64,000 nt of DNA from Clostridium sp. AM30-24 (GTDB lineage: Bacteria; Bacillota; Clostridia; Lachnospirales; Lachnospiraceae). The stretch's first letter is position 1. Each line of letters begins with the position of its first letter. The stretch covers positions 128,853-192,852 of the forward strand of contig NZ_QUJB01000005.1 of assembly GCF_003480435.1 (NCBI RefSeq), read 5' to 3'. Below are positions 27,821 to 37,358 of the stretch, piece by piece. The notes beneath the pieces are model-generated. The model was given only the letters and a program-made list of their open reading frames with translations. It searched no databases and was not told the DNA's origin. Made by a program: the position numbers and the translations under genes.

Positions 27821-29167
27821 TTACAGCGCGTTGACGCATTCCTTAAAGATCCGTCCGCGCTCCTCAAAGTTCTTGAACATTCCCCAGCTTGCGCATGCCG
27901 GAGAGAGCAGCACATAATCGCCTGCATTTGCGTAGGAAGCGCATACCTGAACGGCTTCCTGCATGTCTTCCGCATACATGATATCCGTGATGCCATGTTT
28001 CTTTGCACACTCGGCGATCTTGTCTCTCGTCTGTCCGATGAGAACGAGATAACGGACTTTTCCATCAAAGCTCTCGATCCACTCGTCATACTCAGAATGT
28101 TTGTCATATCCTCCTGCGATGAGGAGTGTCGGTCCCGGCATCGCCTTGATAGCCTGAATCGCTGCATCCGGGTTTGTTCCCTTGGAGTCATTATAATACG
28201 TAACGCCGAAACGCTCTCTTACATACTCGATCCTGTGTTCGACAGCCTTGAACTCCTTACATGCCTCGCGGATCATATCCATCGGCACACCCAACTGCAT
28301 CGCGATCGCAACCGCTGTCATCACATTCTCGTGGTTGTGTCTTCCGATGATATTTAACTCTGTGACGTCAAGGATCTTCTCAGTCTTTCCGTCATGGCGG
28401 TAGACGATAAGGTTTCCGTCCATGAAGATACCTTCATCAAGCTTCTCCCTGCTGCTGAAGTAGAGAACCTTGCACTTTAACGTTTTTCCGAACTCTCTGA
28501 GAACCGGATCCTCGTAATTTAATACGCAGCAGTCTTCCTCTGTCTGGTTTCTCGTGATCCCCTCTTTGACCTGAATGTAGCACTCCATGGTCTTATGGCG
28601 GTCCAGATGATCCGGTGTGATGTTTGTGATGGCGGACACATTCGGATGAAAGTCCATGATGGTCTCAAGCTGGAAGCTGGAAACCTCTGCGACGGTCACC
28701 GACTCATCTGTGGTCTCAAGAGCATGGGCAGTATACGGATCACCGATGTTTCCTACTACGAATACGCTCTTGTAGAATTTTTTCATGATCTCGCCTGTGA
28801 GAGCTGTTGTCGTTGTCTTACCGTTTGTGCCTGTGATGGCAGCGAGTTTTCCCTTTGAGCAGTGGTAAGCAAGCTCGATCTCGCTCCAGATCGGGATCTT
28901 TGCCTCGTCGATCACTGCAACGAACGGCGCCTCAAGTGGAATACCCGGGCTGATGACACATAACTCCACACCCATAAGGTCTGTCTTCTTCAGTTCACCG
29001 AGGACGATCGTCACCTTTGCGCCCTCATCAAATTTTGCTTTCAGCTTCTCTTCGGAAAGCTTCTCATTTCCATCATAAAGAACCACTTCGCCGCCCTGGG
29101 CAAGCAGAAGCTTCGCGGCAGAAATACCGCTGATTCCCGTTCCTGCAACTAATACTTTCTGTGACAT
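27821..29167 (-). CDS. murD: UDP-N-acetylmuramoylalanine--D-glutamate ligase
   Basis: A 448-residue Mur ligase that adds D-glutamate to UDP-MurNAc-L-Ala. The N-terminal GTGISGISAAKLL is the UMAG-binding Rossmann loop. AITGTNGKTTTT is the ATP-binding P-loop near residue 115, and NDSKGTNPDA is typical of MurD. The start has AGGAGGAG 6 bases upstream. It lies between mraY and ftsW with gaps of 27 and 12 bp, as in most dcw clusters. Confidence 0.96.
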   Translation of the reverse strand: MSQKVLVAGTGISGISAAKLLLAQGGEVVLYDGNEKLSEEKLKAKFDEGAKVTIVLGELKKTDLMGVELCVISPGIPLEAPFVAVIDEAKIPIWSEIELAYHCSKGKLAAITGTNGKTTTTALTGEIMKKFYKSVFVVGNIGDPYTAHALETTDESVTVAEVSSFQLETIMDFHPNVSAITNITPDHLDRHKTMECYIQVKEGITRNQTEEDCCVLNYEDPVLREFGKTLKCKVLYFSSREKLDEGIFMDGNLIVYRHDGKTEKILDVTELNIIGRHNHENVMTAVAIAMQLGVPMDMIREACKEFKAVEHRIEYVRERFGVTYYNDSKGTNPDAAIQAIKAMPGPTLLIAGGYDKHSEYDEWIESFDGKVRYLVLIGQTRDKIAECAKKHGITDIMYAEDMQEAVQVCASYANAGDYVLLSPACASWGMFKNFEERGRIFKECVNAL

Positions 29168-29194
29168 GGTTTCTCCTCCTATATACTCCGTAAT

Positions 29195-30163
29195 TTATAA
29201 TCCCATGTAGGCAACCAGACAAAGGATCGCCGTAACAATTGAAAAGACTGCGACAACTCTCGTCTCGGACCATCCGCAAAGCTCGAAATGGTGATGGATC
29301 GGAGCCATCTTGAAAAATCTCTTTCCACCGGTCTTTTTAAAATATGTGACCTGAATGATGACGGAGAGGACCTCCACCAGATAGATCAGGCCGACAACGG
29401 CGATAAAGATCGGCATCTGCATCATAAAAGCGCTGGATGCCACGAAACCGCCGAGAGCCAGGGAACCGGTATCTCCCATGAATACCTTCGCCGGATATAC
29501 ATTGAACAGTAAAAATCCCAGCAGACTTCCCACAACAGCGCCGGTGATCGGGCTGATCCCGCTGTCCTCCCCGATGGCAACCACGGTAAAAAATGTCGCC
29601 ACAAGGATCGTAACACTTGTGCAGAGTCCATCAAGACCGTCTGTAAAGTTTACGCCGTTATCGGTTCCGAGAACGATAAAGAATACCGCCGGAACAAACA
29701 GCCAGCCAAGATTTAAGTAATATCCGTTCTCAAATCCACCTGTGAACGGAATCAGCATTTCGGTCCCTACTTCCCCGGAAGTCATCAGATAATAGGTAAA
29801 GATTCCTGTGATGACAAACTGACCGATCAGCTTCTGGATCGGATTTAAACCTTCCGAACGCTTCATGACGATCTTGATATAGTCATCCAGAAAACCGATG
29901 ATTCCGAATCCTACCGTCACAAAAAGGATCGGGATGATCCGCGGATAACTCCTAATGTAAAACAGGGATGTGATCACAATAGCGGTGAGGATGATGAGTC
30001 CTCCCATTGTCGGTGTTCCCTGTTTCTTTAAATGGCTCTGCGGACCGTCATCACGGACCTGCTGTCCGAATTTCAGACGGTGGAGAAATGGAATCACCAC
30101 CGGACAGAGCGCTGCGCTGATTGCGAAGGCGATAATGATCGCCAGAATTGTCTCATTTACCAT
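29195..30163 (-). CDS. mraY: Phospho-N-acetylmuramoyl-pentapeptide transferase
   Basis: A 322-residue enzyme with ten membrane helices that makes lipid I from UDP-MurNAc-pentapeptide and undecaprenyl phosphate. Conserved cytoplasmic motifs are present: RDDGPQSHLKKQGTPTMGG, GFLDDYIK, NFTDGLDGL and the histidine motif HHHFELCGW. The start MVNETILA is preferred because TGAGG lies 6 bases upstream and the length matches the family. An ATG four codons earlier is possible. The open frame reaches 30304 but the extra residues are not family-like. Confidence 0.94.
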   Translation of the reverse strand: MVNETILAIIIAFAISAALCPVVIPFLHRLKFGQQVRDDGPQSHLKKQGTPTMGGLIILTAIVITSLFYIRSYPRIIPILFVTVGFGIIGFLDDYIKIVMKRSEGLNPIQKLIGQFVITGIFTYYLMTSGEVGTEMLIPFTGGFENGYYLNLGWLFVPAVFFIVLGTDNGVNFTDGLDGLCTSVTILVATFFTVVAIGEDSGISPITGAVVGSLLGFLLFNVYPAKVFMGDTGSLALGGFVASSAFMMQMPIFIAVVGLIYLVEVLSVIIQVTYFKKTGGKRFFKMAPIHHHFELCGWSETRVVAVFSIVTAILCLVAYMGL

Positions 30164-30380
30164 GCCAAACCTCATATTTTCCTGCTGCACCTCATACTTC
30201 CTATGTAAATTGACATGCCGTCTTCCGACAGCACCATGAAAGCCAGCCATTCGCGCCTTTGGCGCTCCCACAGCTGCCACGGCTGCCGCCTGACAACATT
30301 TCATAGCGTAAATAGTATACGTCCTTTTCCCTTAATAATCAATCAGAACATTTGATACAATAGCCAAAAATCGGCAAAAA

Positions 30381-32114
30381 TCAATCCGCCTCCGGAACCG
30401 GCACGATATTCAGGTATGGCAGGATATTGGAAAAGATATCTGCCACCACAGGTGCCGCAATGGTTCCACCGTAATAGATCCCCACCGGCTCATCTATGGT
30501 GATCAGCGCGATGACCTGCGGATCATCCGCGGGGGCAAACCCTAAGAAGGAAGAAATATACTTCTTTAAGCTTCTCGGCAGCTTCTCCGATGTCGCCGTC
30601 TTCCCGCCGATCCGGTAACCGGGAAGCTTTGCCCGCTTTCCGCTTCCTTCCGCCACCACCTGCTCCAGGATATACCGCATGGTCCCGCTGGTGGATTCCG
30701 ATACGACTCCCGTCCGTTCCGGATAGGTGAAGGTCCGGTAAAACATCCTATCCGCGCTCTCCACCTGCATGGCAAAATGAGGCGTGATCCGCCGCCCCCC
30801 GTTTACGATGGAGGCGGCCGTCGTGATGAGCTGGATCGGCGTGATCTGAAAGGACTGACCGAAGGAGACGGTTGCAAGCTCCACGAGTCCCATATTTTCC
30901 TTTTTGTGCATGATCGTCGCCGCCTCTCCGGGAAGATCGATCCCGGTCTTTCCCAGAAGTCCGAACTGCTCGAAATAATGATAGAACGAATCCACTCCCA
31001 GTCTCGCCCCGACATCGATAAACACCGGATTGCAGGAATTCATCGTGCCCTGAAGAAATGTCTCGCTGCCATGTCCGCCGACCTTATGGCAGCGGATCTT
31101 CCGGTCTTCGACGATCCTGAAGCCCGGGCAGGAGAACTTATCGTCCAGATGGACCACTCCCGCCTCCAGTCCCGCCGCGGCAGTGATGATCTTAAATGTG
31201 GAACCGGGCTCGTAGGTATCGTTGATGCAGCGGTTCCGCCACATTTTATTTCTCGCGTCCTGAAGCTTGCCCCCAGTGAGCTCGCCGCTGTCCAGATTTA
31301 AACGAAACGGGGCATTCAGATCGAATTCCGGTGCATTCACCATGGCGTAGATCTCACCATTCCGGGGATCCATGACGATCACAGAAACCGCCTTCGCACC
31401 TTTCTTCTCCATGACCTCGTAAGCCGCCTGCTCCGCATACTTCTGGATATTGACGTCGAGACTCACAGTCAGGTTATTCCCGGGAACCGGCTCCACCCGC
31501 TCCTCCGCAGCATTCTGCAGTTCCGTGCCCTTTGCGTCGGAAAGTGTCAGGATCAGTCCATCTCTGCCCTTCAAGTACTTTTCATACATGACCTCCAGAC
31601 CAATGATCCCTTGATTGTCCGCCCCTGTAAAGCCCAGAACCTTCGAGGCCAGACTCCCGTAGGGGTAATATCTCTTATAATCCTCATCAACTTTCACACC
31701 GGAAAGTCCGAGGTTCATGATCTCGTCCCCAAGCGTCTTTTCAACATTCGTGCAGATGATCTCTCTGGAGGACCACTTTTCTACCTTTTTCCGGACTTCC
31801 GCCTCCGGAATCTCCAGGATGCGCATCAGCTCCCGGATCACCTTCTCCGGTTCCTTTATCTGATTATGGATCACAGACACGGTGCAGACCGTCCGGTTCG
31901 CGGCGATCACGGTGCCGTTCCGGTCCACGATCTCGCCTCTGGCAGCCTTGATGGTCCTCTCCCTCTCATGAAGCTCATCTGCCATCTTTCTGTAGTGATC
32001 TGATCTCGCGATCATCAGAAACCCCAGCTGTCCACACAGCCCCGTCATCAGAAACGCCGAGATCAGAAAAACGATCACAAGCTTCTTTCTGTGATATGTC
32101 AGAAATTCCGTCAT
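30381..32114 (-). CDS. Class B penicillin-binding protein, SpoVD/FtsI-like
   Basis: A 577-residue transpeptidase with one N-terminal membrane helix (about 13-33), a dimerization/pedestal domain starting ARGEIVDRNGTVIA, and a transpeptidase domain. Active-site motifs are STFK (PGSTFKIIT), SCN (TMNSCNPVF) and, in place of the usual KTG, KTA (IGGKTATSEKLP). There is no PASTA domain. It is the second of two class B enzymes in the cluster. One is expected to be the division FtsI and the other sporulation-type SpoVD; I cannot assign which. AAAGG lies 6 to 8 bases before the start. Confidence 0.88.
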   Translation of the reverse strand: MTEFLTYHRKKLVIVFLISAFLMTGLCGQLGFLMIARSDHYRKMADELHERERTIKAARGEIVDRNGTVIAANRTVCTVSVIHNQIKEPEKVIRELMRILEIPEAEVRKKVEKWSSREIICTNVEKTLGDEIMNLGLSGVKVDEDYKRYYPYGSLASKVLGFTGADNQGIIGLEVMYEKYLKGRDGLILTLSDAKGTELQNAAEERVEPVPGNNLTVSLDVNIQKYAEQAAYEVMEKKGAKAVSVIVMDPRNGEIYAMVNAPEFDLNAPFRLNLDSGELTGGKLQDARNKMWRNRCINDTYEPGSTFKIITAAAGLEAGVVHLDDKFSCPGFRIVEDRKIRCHKVGGHGSETFLQGTMNSCNPVFIDVGARLGVDSFYHYFEQFGLLGKTGIDLPGEAATIMHKKENMGLVELATVSFGQSFQITPIQLITTAASIVNGGRRITPHFAMQVESADRMFYRTFTYPERTGVVSESTSGTMRYILEQVVAEGSGKRAKLPGYRIGGKTATSEKLPRSLKKYISSFLGFAPADDPQVIALITIDEPVGIYYGGTIAAPVVADIFSNILPYLNIVPVPEAD

Positions 32115-32220
32115 TCCAAAACCTTTATCTCAAAAGTCTTGGTAATTAATATACGGGACTTCTCATTTTCTCATGCACGAAAATCCATAAAAATCAATCA
32201 CGGATCGTTGCTGTGAACTC

Positions 32221-32898
32221 TTACATTGCAAGGAAGCCCGCCAGTGCTCTCTTAGCTCCGGTCATTCTCTCGTCAAACTGCGGGTAAAACGCCTCTTCCT
32301 TATTATAAGGGAGAAGATAAAACTGTTTGATCAGATAAAGACTCACGGTCTTCGCTGCCTGACCTGACGTGTCTTTCCCGATCACCTGCTCCAGATCCTT
32401 TAAAAAATAATGCCAGGTACAGACAAACTCGTCATAACGCTTCGGCTCCGGCATATCGATCCACTTCCTTACCTTCACCTTGGTACGGATTTCCTTCTCG
32501 CATTCATAGACCTGTAAAAAGTATTTGAAGCCGCCGTCCTCGTAGATCCTTCCAAGAGGAAACAGGCGGCAGATCCCCGGCCGGTACGCATGGATCGTAC
32601 ACCGTCCATTCTCATCAAGAAAGGAACAGGCTTCGTCCTTCCCCGTCATCCTGAGATTCGGGAGAATGATCCCGTCCACCACATTCAATTCCAACGGTCC
32701 TGCAAGAAGCGCCTCAAAGGTCTTCCCTGTCCCCACCGTCATGCGGTACGCGTCAAAGGGATCGAGAACCACTGAGGTTCCCATCCCGGTACAGCAGGCA
32801 TGGCAGCCTTCGCATCCGGCGCAGTCTGCCTTTACCATATCATCCAGACCATAGAGTTTTCCGTCGGAAACCTCCGTCATATCCATCTCTCTCTTCAT
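32221..32898 (-). CDS. YkgJ-family cysteine-cluster protein
   Basis: A 225-residue soluble protein with the zinc- or iron-binding cysteine cluster of the YkgJ/Fli-B-like family (UPF0153). The pattern is CAGCEGCHACC near residue 27, then ACSFLDENGRCTIHAYRPGICRLFPLG near 90-115. Family proteins are linked to metal-dependent modification reactions, but no reaction is established for this type. AGGAG lies 5 bases before the ATG. It is wedged between the two penicillin-binding protein genes of the dcw cluster, which is not the standard content of that cluster. Confidence 0.82.
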   Translation of the reverse strand: MKREMDMTEVSDGKLYGLDDMVKADCAGCEGCHACCTGMGTSVVLDPFDAYRMTVGTGKTFEALLAGPLELNVVDGIILPNLRMTGKDEACSFLDENGRCTIHAYRPGICRLFPLGRIYEDGGFKYFLQVYECEKEIRTKVKVRKWIDMPEPKRYDEFVCTWHYFLKDLEQVIGKDTSGQAAKTVSLYLIKQFYLLPYNKEEAFYPQFDERMTGAKRALAGFLAM

Positions 32899-32970
32899 AG
32901 TTTTCTCCTATCAGCAATACAGCTGTCCAACCATGCCGTCTTCTTGTCTTTACGGTCTCCCATATGCCAA

Positions 32971-33025
32971 TTTGTGCAGGAAAATGCTTATGCAAGTAAG
33001 CTTGCAGCACATTTTTCTGCACAAA
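32971..33025. repeat. Large imperfect palindrome between PBP and YkgJ genes
   Basis: TTTGTGCAGGAAAATG at 32971 and CATTTTTCTGCACAAA ending at 33025 pair over 16 bp with one mismatch. The 23-base centre holds a further GCTT/AAGC stem. On the minus strand it lies 44 bp after the stop of the 724-residue PBP and could act as an mRNA processing or attenuation structure inside the operon. Part of it (GCTTGCAGCA...CTGCAC) resembles the 62-bp repeat at 40325. Confidence 0.6.
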
Positions 33026-33068
33026 TCACGCAAAACCGAACAGTTCTATCACATTTTCAGTCCACGCA

Positions 33069-35243
33069 TCACTGAGCAGCCTGTGTTGTCTCCTCCGCTC
33101 CGTTTTCCAAAGTCTCTGTCTCCTGAACAGATTCCATGCTCTGGGCCTCACCCGCGCTCTCCGCCGCGGATTCCGATCTGTCAGACGGCATGTCATCCGG
33201 CAGCCCAAGACCGTCATCATACGGGATCACTTCTTCCTCCGGCGCAGGCTCCGTCTGGATCACATTTCCTTCCGCATCCGTCGGTGCCTCAGTCTCCGCC
33301 TCTGTCTCTCCGGTTCCAGGTTCCAATCCGCCCTCATTGTTGTTTGTGATTCCCTCACTCTGGTCCGTAAGACCTGCGTCCTCCGTCGTCGTATCCGTAT
33401 CCGGGAACACATTTAAGTAAGGAAGCGCTTCCGCCATGATCTTCTGGAAGACCTCTGTGGCGAAAGTGCTGTGCGCCTGCTCTTTGCCCGGAAGATTCGG
33501 GGTATCGATGACCACGTACACAAGAAGCTGCGGGTCATCTGCCGGCGCGAAACCGCAGAAAGATACAAGATAGTTGTGGGCGGAACGCGGAAGCTTCTCC
33601 GCCGTTCCCGTCTTTCCGCCGACCTTATACCCGGCAACACGTCCCGCCTTACCGGTTCCCTCCTCATCGTCGACCGTCATAAACAGGGCGTGTCTGATAA
33701 AGTCACTGGTGGACTGGGAAACGGTCTCCCGCACCAGATTCGGCTCTATCTTCTTCACAACAGAACCCTGATCATTTAAGATCTGCTTTACCACATGAGG
33801 TTCATAGTAGGAACCGCCGTTGATGACAGACGCGAATGCCGCCGCCATCTGGATCATCGTACTGTTATAGCTCTGTCCGAAGGAGTTTACCGCAAGGTCT
33901 GTCGGGCCCATATTGTCCGCATTGTAGATCAGTCCATATGCCTCTCCCGGAAGATCGATTCCGGTCTTCTGACCCATGCCGAATAATTTCTGATATTTTG
34001 CAAACCGCTGTACTCCGAGTTTCGCCGCGATCTGCATCATGGCATCGTTGCAGGATTTCATTAAGGACTGCTCTAAGGTCAGGATTCCGTGTCCATAGAT
34101 ATTGGAACATTTGATCCGGTAGCCGCCCACATCCTGTCCTCCATCGCAGAGGAATGTATCATTCTGCCCGATCACGCCTTCCTCAAGCCCCGCCGCAACC
34201 GTCATCGGCTTCGCAGGAGAACCCGGCTCGTAGGTATCGTTTACGCAGAAGTTTCTCCACATCTGGTTCCAGGCATCCATCCTGCCCTCATCCGTCATGG
34301 CCGTGATCTCTTCCTGAGAATAGGCATAGCTCAGATCTCTCGGATTATTTAAATCGAATCTGCGGTTCGAGGACATTGCGAGGATCTCACCGTTTCTCGG
34401 ATCCATGGCGATCACGGCCGCCGTCTTGCTTCCGATTCCGCTCATCCACTCGTCGATATATTTTTCCACGATTCTCTGGATGTTCACATCGATGGTGGAG
34501 ACGATAGTATTTCCATTCTCGGCGGATTTGATGACTTTCTCCATATTGGCCTCATCATCCAGATATCCGTACTCTCTTCCATTGGTTCCTGTCAGCTGGT
34601 CATTGTAATACTGCTCAATTCCGCCGCTTCCCTGTTTTCCGTTATCGTAAGAAAATCCCACAACATTGCAGGCCAGCGTATTATACGGATAAAATCTCCG
34701 GTATTCGTCCTCAAACCAGACACCTTTGATCTTCTTCCCGCTGTCCTCCTTCGACTTCGCGTAGGCATCATTCAATTCTTTCTTTTTTGTCTCAAATTCT
34801 TCCTTTTTGTCCGCGGAGATCTGCTTCTCGTAAGGCACATAATAGGAATTTTCATTGGCAGAGATCGTCGCCAGAAGATCCGCGCGGTCGTATCCAAACA
34901 CCTCGCAGAGGGCTGATACCGTCGGTTCCAGATAATTCTCCTTATCCTGATTGATCTGATTCGGATCCAGAATCAGGCTGTAGACCTTCTCGCTGGTCGC
35001 CAGATATGTTCCGTTCCGGTCCACAATATCGCCGCGGCGGTACGGAATCGTCCGGCTGTCATAGGAGGAATGCTGGTTCAATACGATCTGGGTATAGTCT
35101 TCGTTTTTATCCTTGATCATCCGGTATAAAACAACGACAAGACCAAACAAAGCCAGCGTCGTTACGAGAACCGTAACCGCCAGCTTTTCTTTCATACTCA
35201 TGGTAAAAACTTTCTTATTATTACCGTTCCGGGATGTCTTCAT
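33069..35243 (-). CDS. Class B penicillin-binding protein (FtsI-like) with acidic tail
   Basis: A 724-residue transpeptidase. A membrane helix (about 20-42) is followed by the RRGDIVDRNGTYLA pedestal motif and a transpeptidase domain with SxxK as PGSPAKPMT, SCN as MKSCNDAMM and a normal KTG (GGKTGTAEKLP). The last ~115 residues, after ALPYLNVFPD, are a disordered extracellular tail rich in E, T, D, A and P instead of PASTA domains. It overlaps ftsL by 23 bp, the position of ftsI in other dcw clusters. It is the likely septal crosslinking enzyme working with the FtsW polymerase. Confidence 0.9.
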   Translation of the reverse strand: MKTSRNGNNKKVFTMSMKEKLAVTVLVTTLALFGLVVVLYRMIKDKNEDYTQIVLNQHSSYDSRTIPYRRGDIVDRNGTYLATSEKVYSLILDPNQINQDKENYLEPTVSALCEVFGYDRADLLATISANENSYYVPYEKQISADKKEEFETKKKELNDAYAKSKEDSGKKIKGVWFEDEYRRFYPYNTLACNVVGFSYDNGKQGSGGIEQYYNDQLTGTNGREYGYLDDEANMEKVIKSAENGNTIVSTIDVNIQRIVEKYIDEWMSGIGSKTAAVIAMDPRNGEILAMSSNRRFDLNNPRDLSYAYSQEEITAMTDEGRMDAWNQMWRNFCVNDTYEPGSPAKPMTVAAGLEEGVIGQNDTFLCDGGQDVGGYRIKCSNIYGHGILTLEQSLMKSCNDAMMQIAAKLGVQRFAKYQKLFGMGQKTGIDLPGEAYGLIYNADNMGPTDLAVNSFGQSYNSTMIQMAAAFASVINGGSYYEPHVVKQILNDQGSVVKKIEPNLVRETVSQSTSDFIRHALFMTVDDEEGTGKAGRVAGYKVGGKTGTAEKLPRSAHNYLVSFCGFAPADDPQLLVYVVIDTPNLPGKEQAHSTFATEVFQKIMAEALPYLNVFPDTDTTTEDAGLTDQSEGITNNNEGGLEPGTGETEAETEAPTDAEGNVIQTEPAPEEEVIPYDDGLGLPDDMPSDRSESAAESAGEAQSMESVQETETLENGAEETTQAAQ

Positions 35244-35712
35244 ACTGTCTTACATACTCGCTTTCCGTCTTATTGTATAAGCGGACCTGGTCCTTATTGG
35301 CATAAACCATTCCCAGTTCCTCAGTCGCTACCTTATACACATAATCCAGGTCCACCGACGTGTTGATCCTTGTGAGAAGAGCGTCGTTATCCCCTTTCAG
35401 TTTTTCAATACTCTCCTCCAGACTCTCAATATGATTGAGTCTCGCTGTGACGGAAGACTGAAGCTTTAAATAGCTCACACAGATATACAGTGTGCAGATC
35501 ACCGCCACTGTCAGCAACAATACGGAAAAAAGATTCATCTGAAGCGCTTTTTCCTGATTTCTCCGAACTGTAACGGTATGGGATACATTCCGCTTCTGCT
35601 GATGTCCTCTCTCCTGCTCCTCGTACCGGGGAACACGCTCGACTTTACGGACAGTATTTCCCTCTACATATTCTTCGGTCTGCGGGACTCTTTTCCGTCT
35701 CCTTGCTGCCAT
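35221..35712 (-). CDS. ftsL: FtsL-like divisome protein
   Basis: A 163-residue bitopic protein. Residues 1-57 form a basic cytoplasmic tail, residues 60-82 a membrane helix (NLFSVLLLTVAVICTLYICVSYL), and residues 85-115 a heptad-patterned coiled coil (LNHIESLEESIEKLKGDN) in the periplasm-facing side. FtsL pairs with FtsB/DivIC and recruits the PBP. Sequence similarity within the family is low; the call rests on topology, size and position between rsmH and the PBP. AAAGGAAG lies ahead of the start. Confidence 0.82.
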   Translation of the reverse strand: MAARRRKRVPQTEEYVEGNTVRKVERVPRYEEQERGHQQKRNVSHTVTVRRNQEKALQMNLFSVLLLTVAVICTLYICVSYLKLQSSVTARLNHIESLEESIEKLKGDNDALLTRINTSVDLDYVYKVATEELGMVYANKDQVRLYNKTESEYVRQYEDIPER

Positions 35713-35849
35713 ACCATCACTTCCTTTCTAATATATCTGCAACAGTCCAGTGCCGTTCTGCTCATGTTCCCCTGTTGTCGATTTCAGGAACATGCAGACC
35801 TGCTGAACATTTACCATAAACTTTCTGTTTTTTCTGTACTTGGGGGCTC

Positions 35850-36785
35850 TCAGCTTCTCTCGAACACCCTCAGTTTCGAACTCTTTGATCTTCTGTTCTC
35901 TTCCAGTTCCTCATCTGATGGAACGATCGGTTTTCTCGTCACAACACGGCCTTTGCTCTTTCTTCCGCATACGCATACCGGGAAATCCGGAGGGCAGATA
36001 CACGGATTTTCATTTGTGCGGAATCTCGTCTTCACGATGCGGTCCTCCAGAGAGTGGAACGTAATGATCGATAAACGTCCGCCCGGATTTAAGAGGTCGA
36101 TCATTGTGTCGATGGAATCGTTTAACACATCCAGCTCGTGGTTTAATTCAATGCGGATCGCCTGAAATGTCCGTTTTGCCGGATGTCCGCCTTCCGCCCG
36201 GATCTTTGCCGGGATCGCGCCGCGGATGATCTCTGCAAGCTGCAGTGTCGTCTCGATCGGGTGTATCTCCCTCTCTCTGACGATGTGTTTCGCGATATTC
36301 TTTGCGAAACGGTCCTCACCGTAATCGCGTATAATTCTATACAGCTCCATCTCGCTGTAGCCGTTTACGATGTCCGCCGCGGTCTTGTCGTTTCTCTGAT
36401 CCATTCTCATATCCAGTGGGGCATCCTCTCTGTAGGAGAATCCACGGTCCGCCGTATCCAGCTGGTATGAAGACACACCAAGATCCAGATAAATGCCATC
36501 CACCTTTTCAATTCCAAGGTTAAAGAGCACTTCCCGGATATTCTTATAGTTGCTTCTGACGATCGTAACTTTATCTTTAAATGGGAGAAGACGTTCCGTT
36601 GCCGCCGCGATCGCGTCCGCGTCCTGATCGATTCCGATCAGGCGGCCCTTTTCGCCGAGTCGCCGGGATACTTCGTATGCATGTCCGCCGCCGCCTAAAG
36701 TCCCGTCCACGTAGATCCCATCCGGTTTTACATTCAGGCTGTCGACGGTTTCCATCAGCAGGACTGATTTATGTTCAAAAATCAT
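35850..36785 (-). CDS. rsmH: 16S rRNA (cytosine-1402-N4)-methyltransferase
   Basis: A 311-residue SAM-dependent methyltransferase (MraW). [19 protein letters not shown] is the SAM-binding loop near residue 30. [11 protein letters not shown] and [15 protein letters not shown] are strong family signatures. It methylates C1402 in the ribosomal decoding centre. Its ATG overlaps the mraZ stop by 4 bp (ATGA), so translation is coupled. Confidence 0.97.
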   Translation of the reverse strand: MIFEHKSVLLMETVDSLNVKPDGIYVDGTLGGGGHAYEVSRRLGEKGRLIGIDQDADAIAAATERLLPFKDKVTIVRSNYKNIREVLFNLGIEKVDGIYLDLGVSSYQLDTADRGFSYREDAPLDMRMDQRNDKTAADIVNGYSEMELYRIIRDYGEDRFAKNIAKHIVREREIHPIETTLQLAEIIRGAIPAKIRAEGGHPAKRTFQAIRIELNHELDVLNDSIDTMIDLLNPGGRLSIITFHSLEDRIVKTRFRTNENPCICPPDFPVCVCGRKSKGRVVTRKPIVPSDEELEENRRSKSSKLRVFERS

Positions 36786-37207
36786 ATGCCAAGACCTTCC
36801 ATATTTTCTGCAATTTCTTCCATGTCATCGTAGACATTCTTCTCGTTCCAGACCGCCTTGTTCCAGATCTCAATCCGGCTTCCGACGCCGACCAATACAA
36901 CGTCTTTTTCCAGCTTCGCGAATTCTCTTAAAACAGAAGGGATCAGGATCCTTCCCTGCCTGTCCACCTCACAGGCACAGGCACCAGCCAGGAAAAATCT
37001 CGAAAACTTTCTGGCATTAGCATTCGTAAGAGGAAGTGCGTGGAGTTTTTCCTCAAAAGATTTCCACTCAGAATTTTCGTACACGAAGAGACACCCATCC
37101 AATCCCTTTGTAACAACGAACTCATCGCCCAGCTGCTCACGGAATTTGGAAGGGACAATCAGACGGCCTTTTGCATCGATTGTATGACTGTACTCTCCAA
37201 TGAACAT
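36782..37207 (-). CDS. mraZ: Transcriptional regulator MraZ
   Basis: A 141-residue protein with two SpoVT/AbrB-type half domains, each with the DxxxR core ([14 protein letters not shown] near 13 and [14 protein letters not shown] near 84). MraZ forms a ring that binds phased direct repeats in front of its own gene and controls the dcw operon. Such repeats are visible directly upstream at 37232-37287. AGGAG lies 7 bases before the start. Confidence 0.96.
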   Translation of the reverse strand: MFIGEYSHTIDAKGRLIVPSKFREQLGDEFVVTKGLDGCLFVYENSEWKSFEEKLHALPLTNANARKFSRFFLAGACACEVDRQGRILIPSVLREFAKLEKDVVLVGVGSRIEIWNKAVWNEKNVYDDMEEIAENMEGLGI

Positions 37208-37231
37208 TACTCACTCCTGTGATCATGTGGT

Positions 37232-37287
37232 CCATCGTGATCCACTGATCCACCATTTCAAACCACTTTTATCCACTTTCCACCACT
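37232..37287 (-). promoter_or_regulatory. MraZ operator: six phased (G)TGG repeats
   Basis: On the minus strand the pentamer AGTGG or a one-base variant starts at 37287, 37277, 37267, 37257 (AATGG), 37246 and 37236 (GATGG). Steps are 10, 10, 10, 11 and 10 bp, one helical turn each. MraZ of other bacteria binds TGG-containing direct repeats with this 10-bp period. The array lies between the -10 hexamer and the ribosome site, so bound MraZ would block initiation or clearance. Confidence 0.9.
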
Positions 37288-37296
37288 TCTAATGTA

Positions 37297-37325
37297 ATCT
37301 TAGTACATTTACTTTAAAATAGCAA
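37297..37325 (-). promoter_or_regulatory. Promoter of the dcw operon
   Basis: On the minus strand TTGCTA (37325-37320) and TAAGAT (37302-37297) are separated by 17 bp, directly upstream of the MraZ repeats. No competing better promoter is seen between it and mraZ. Confidence 0.7.
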
Positions 37326-37358
37326 GGAATTTTTCATTTTTTCATGTACAAAACAAGG

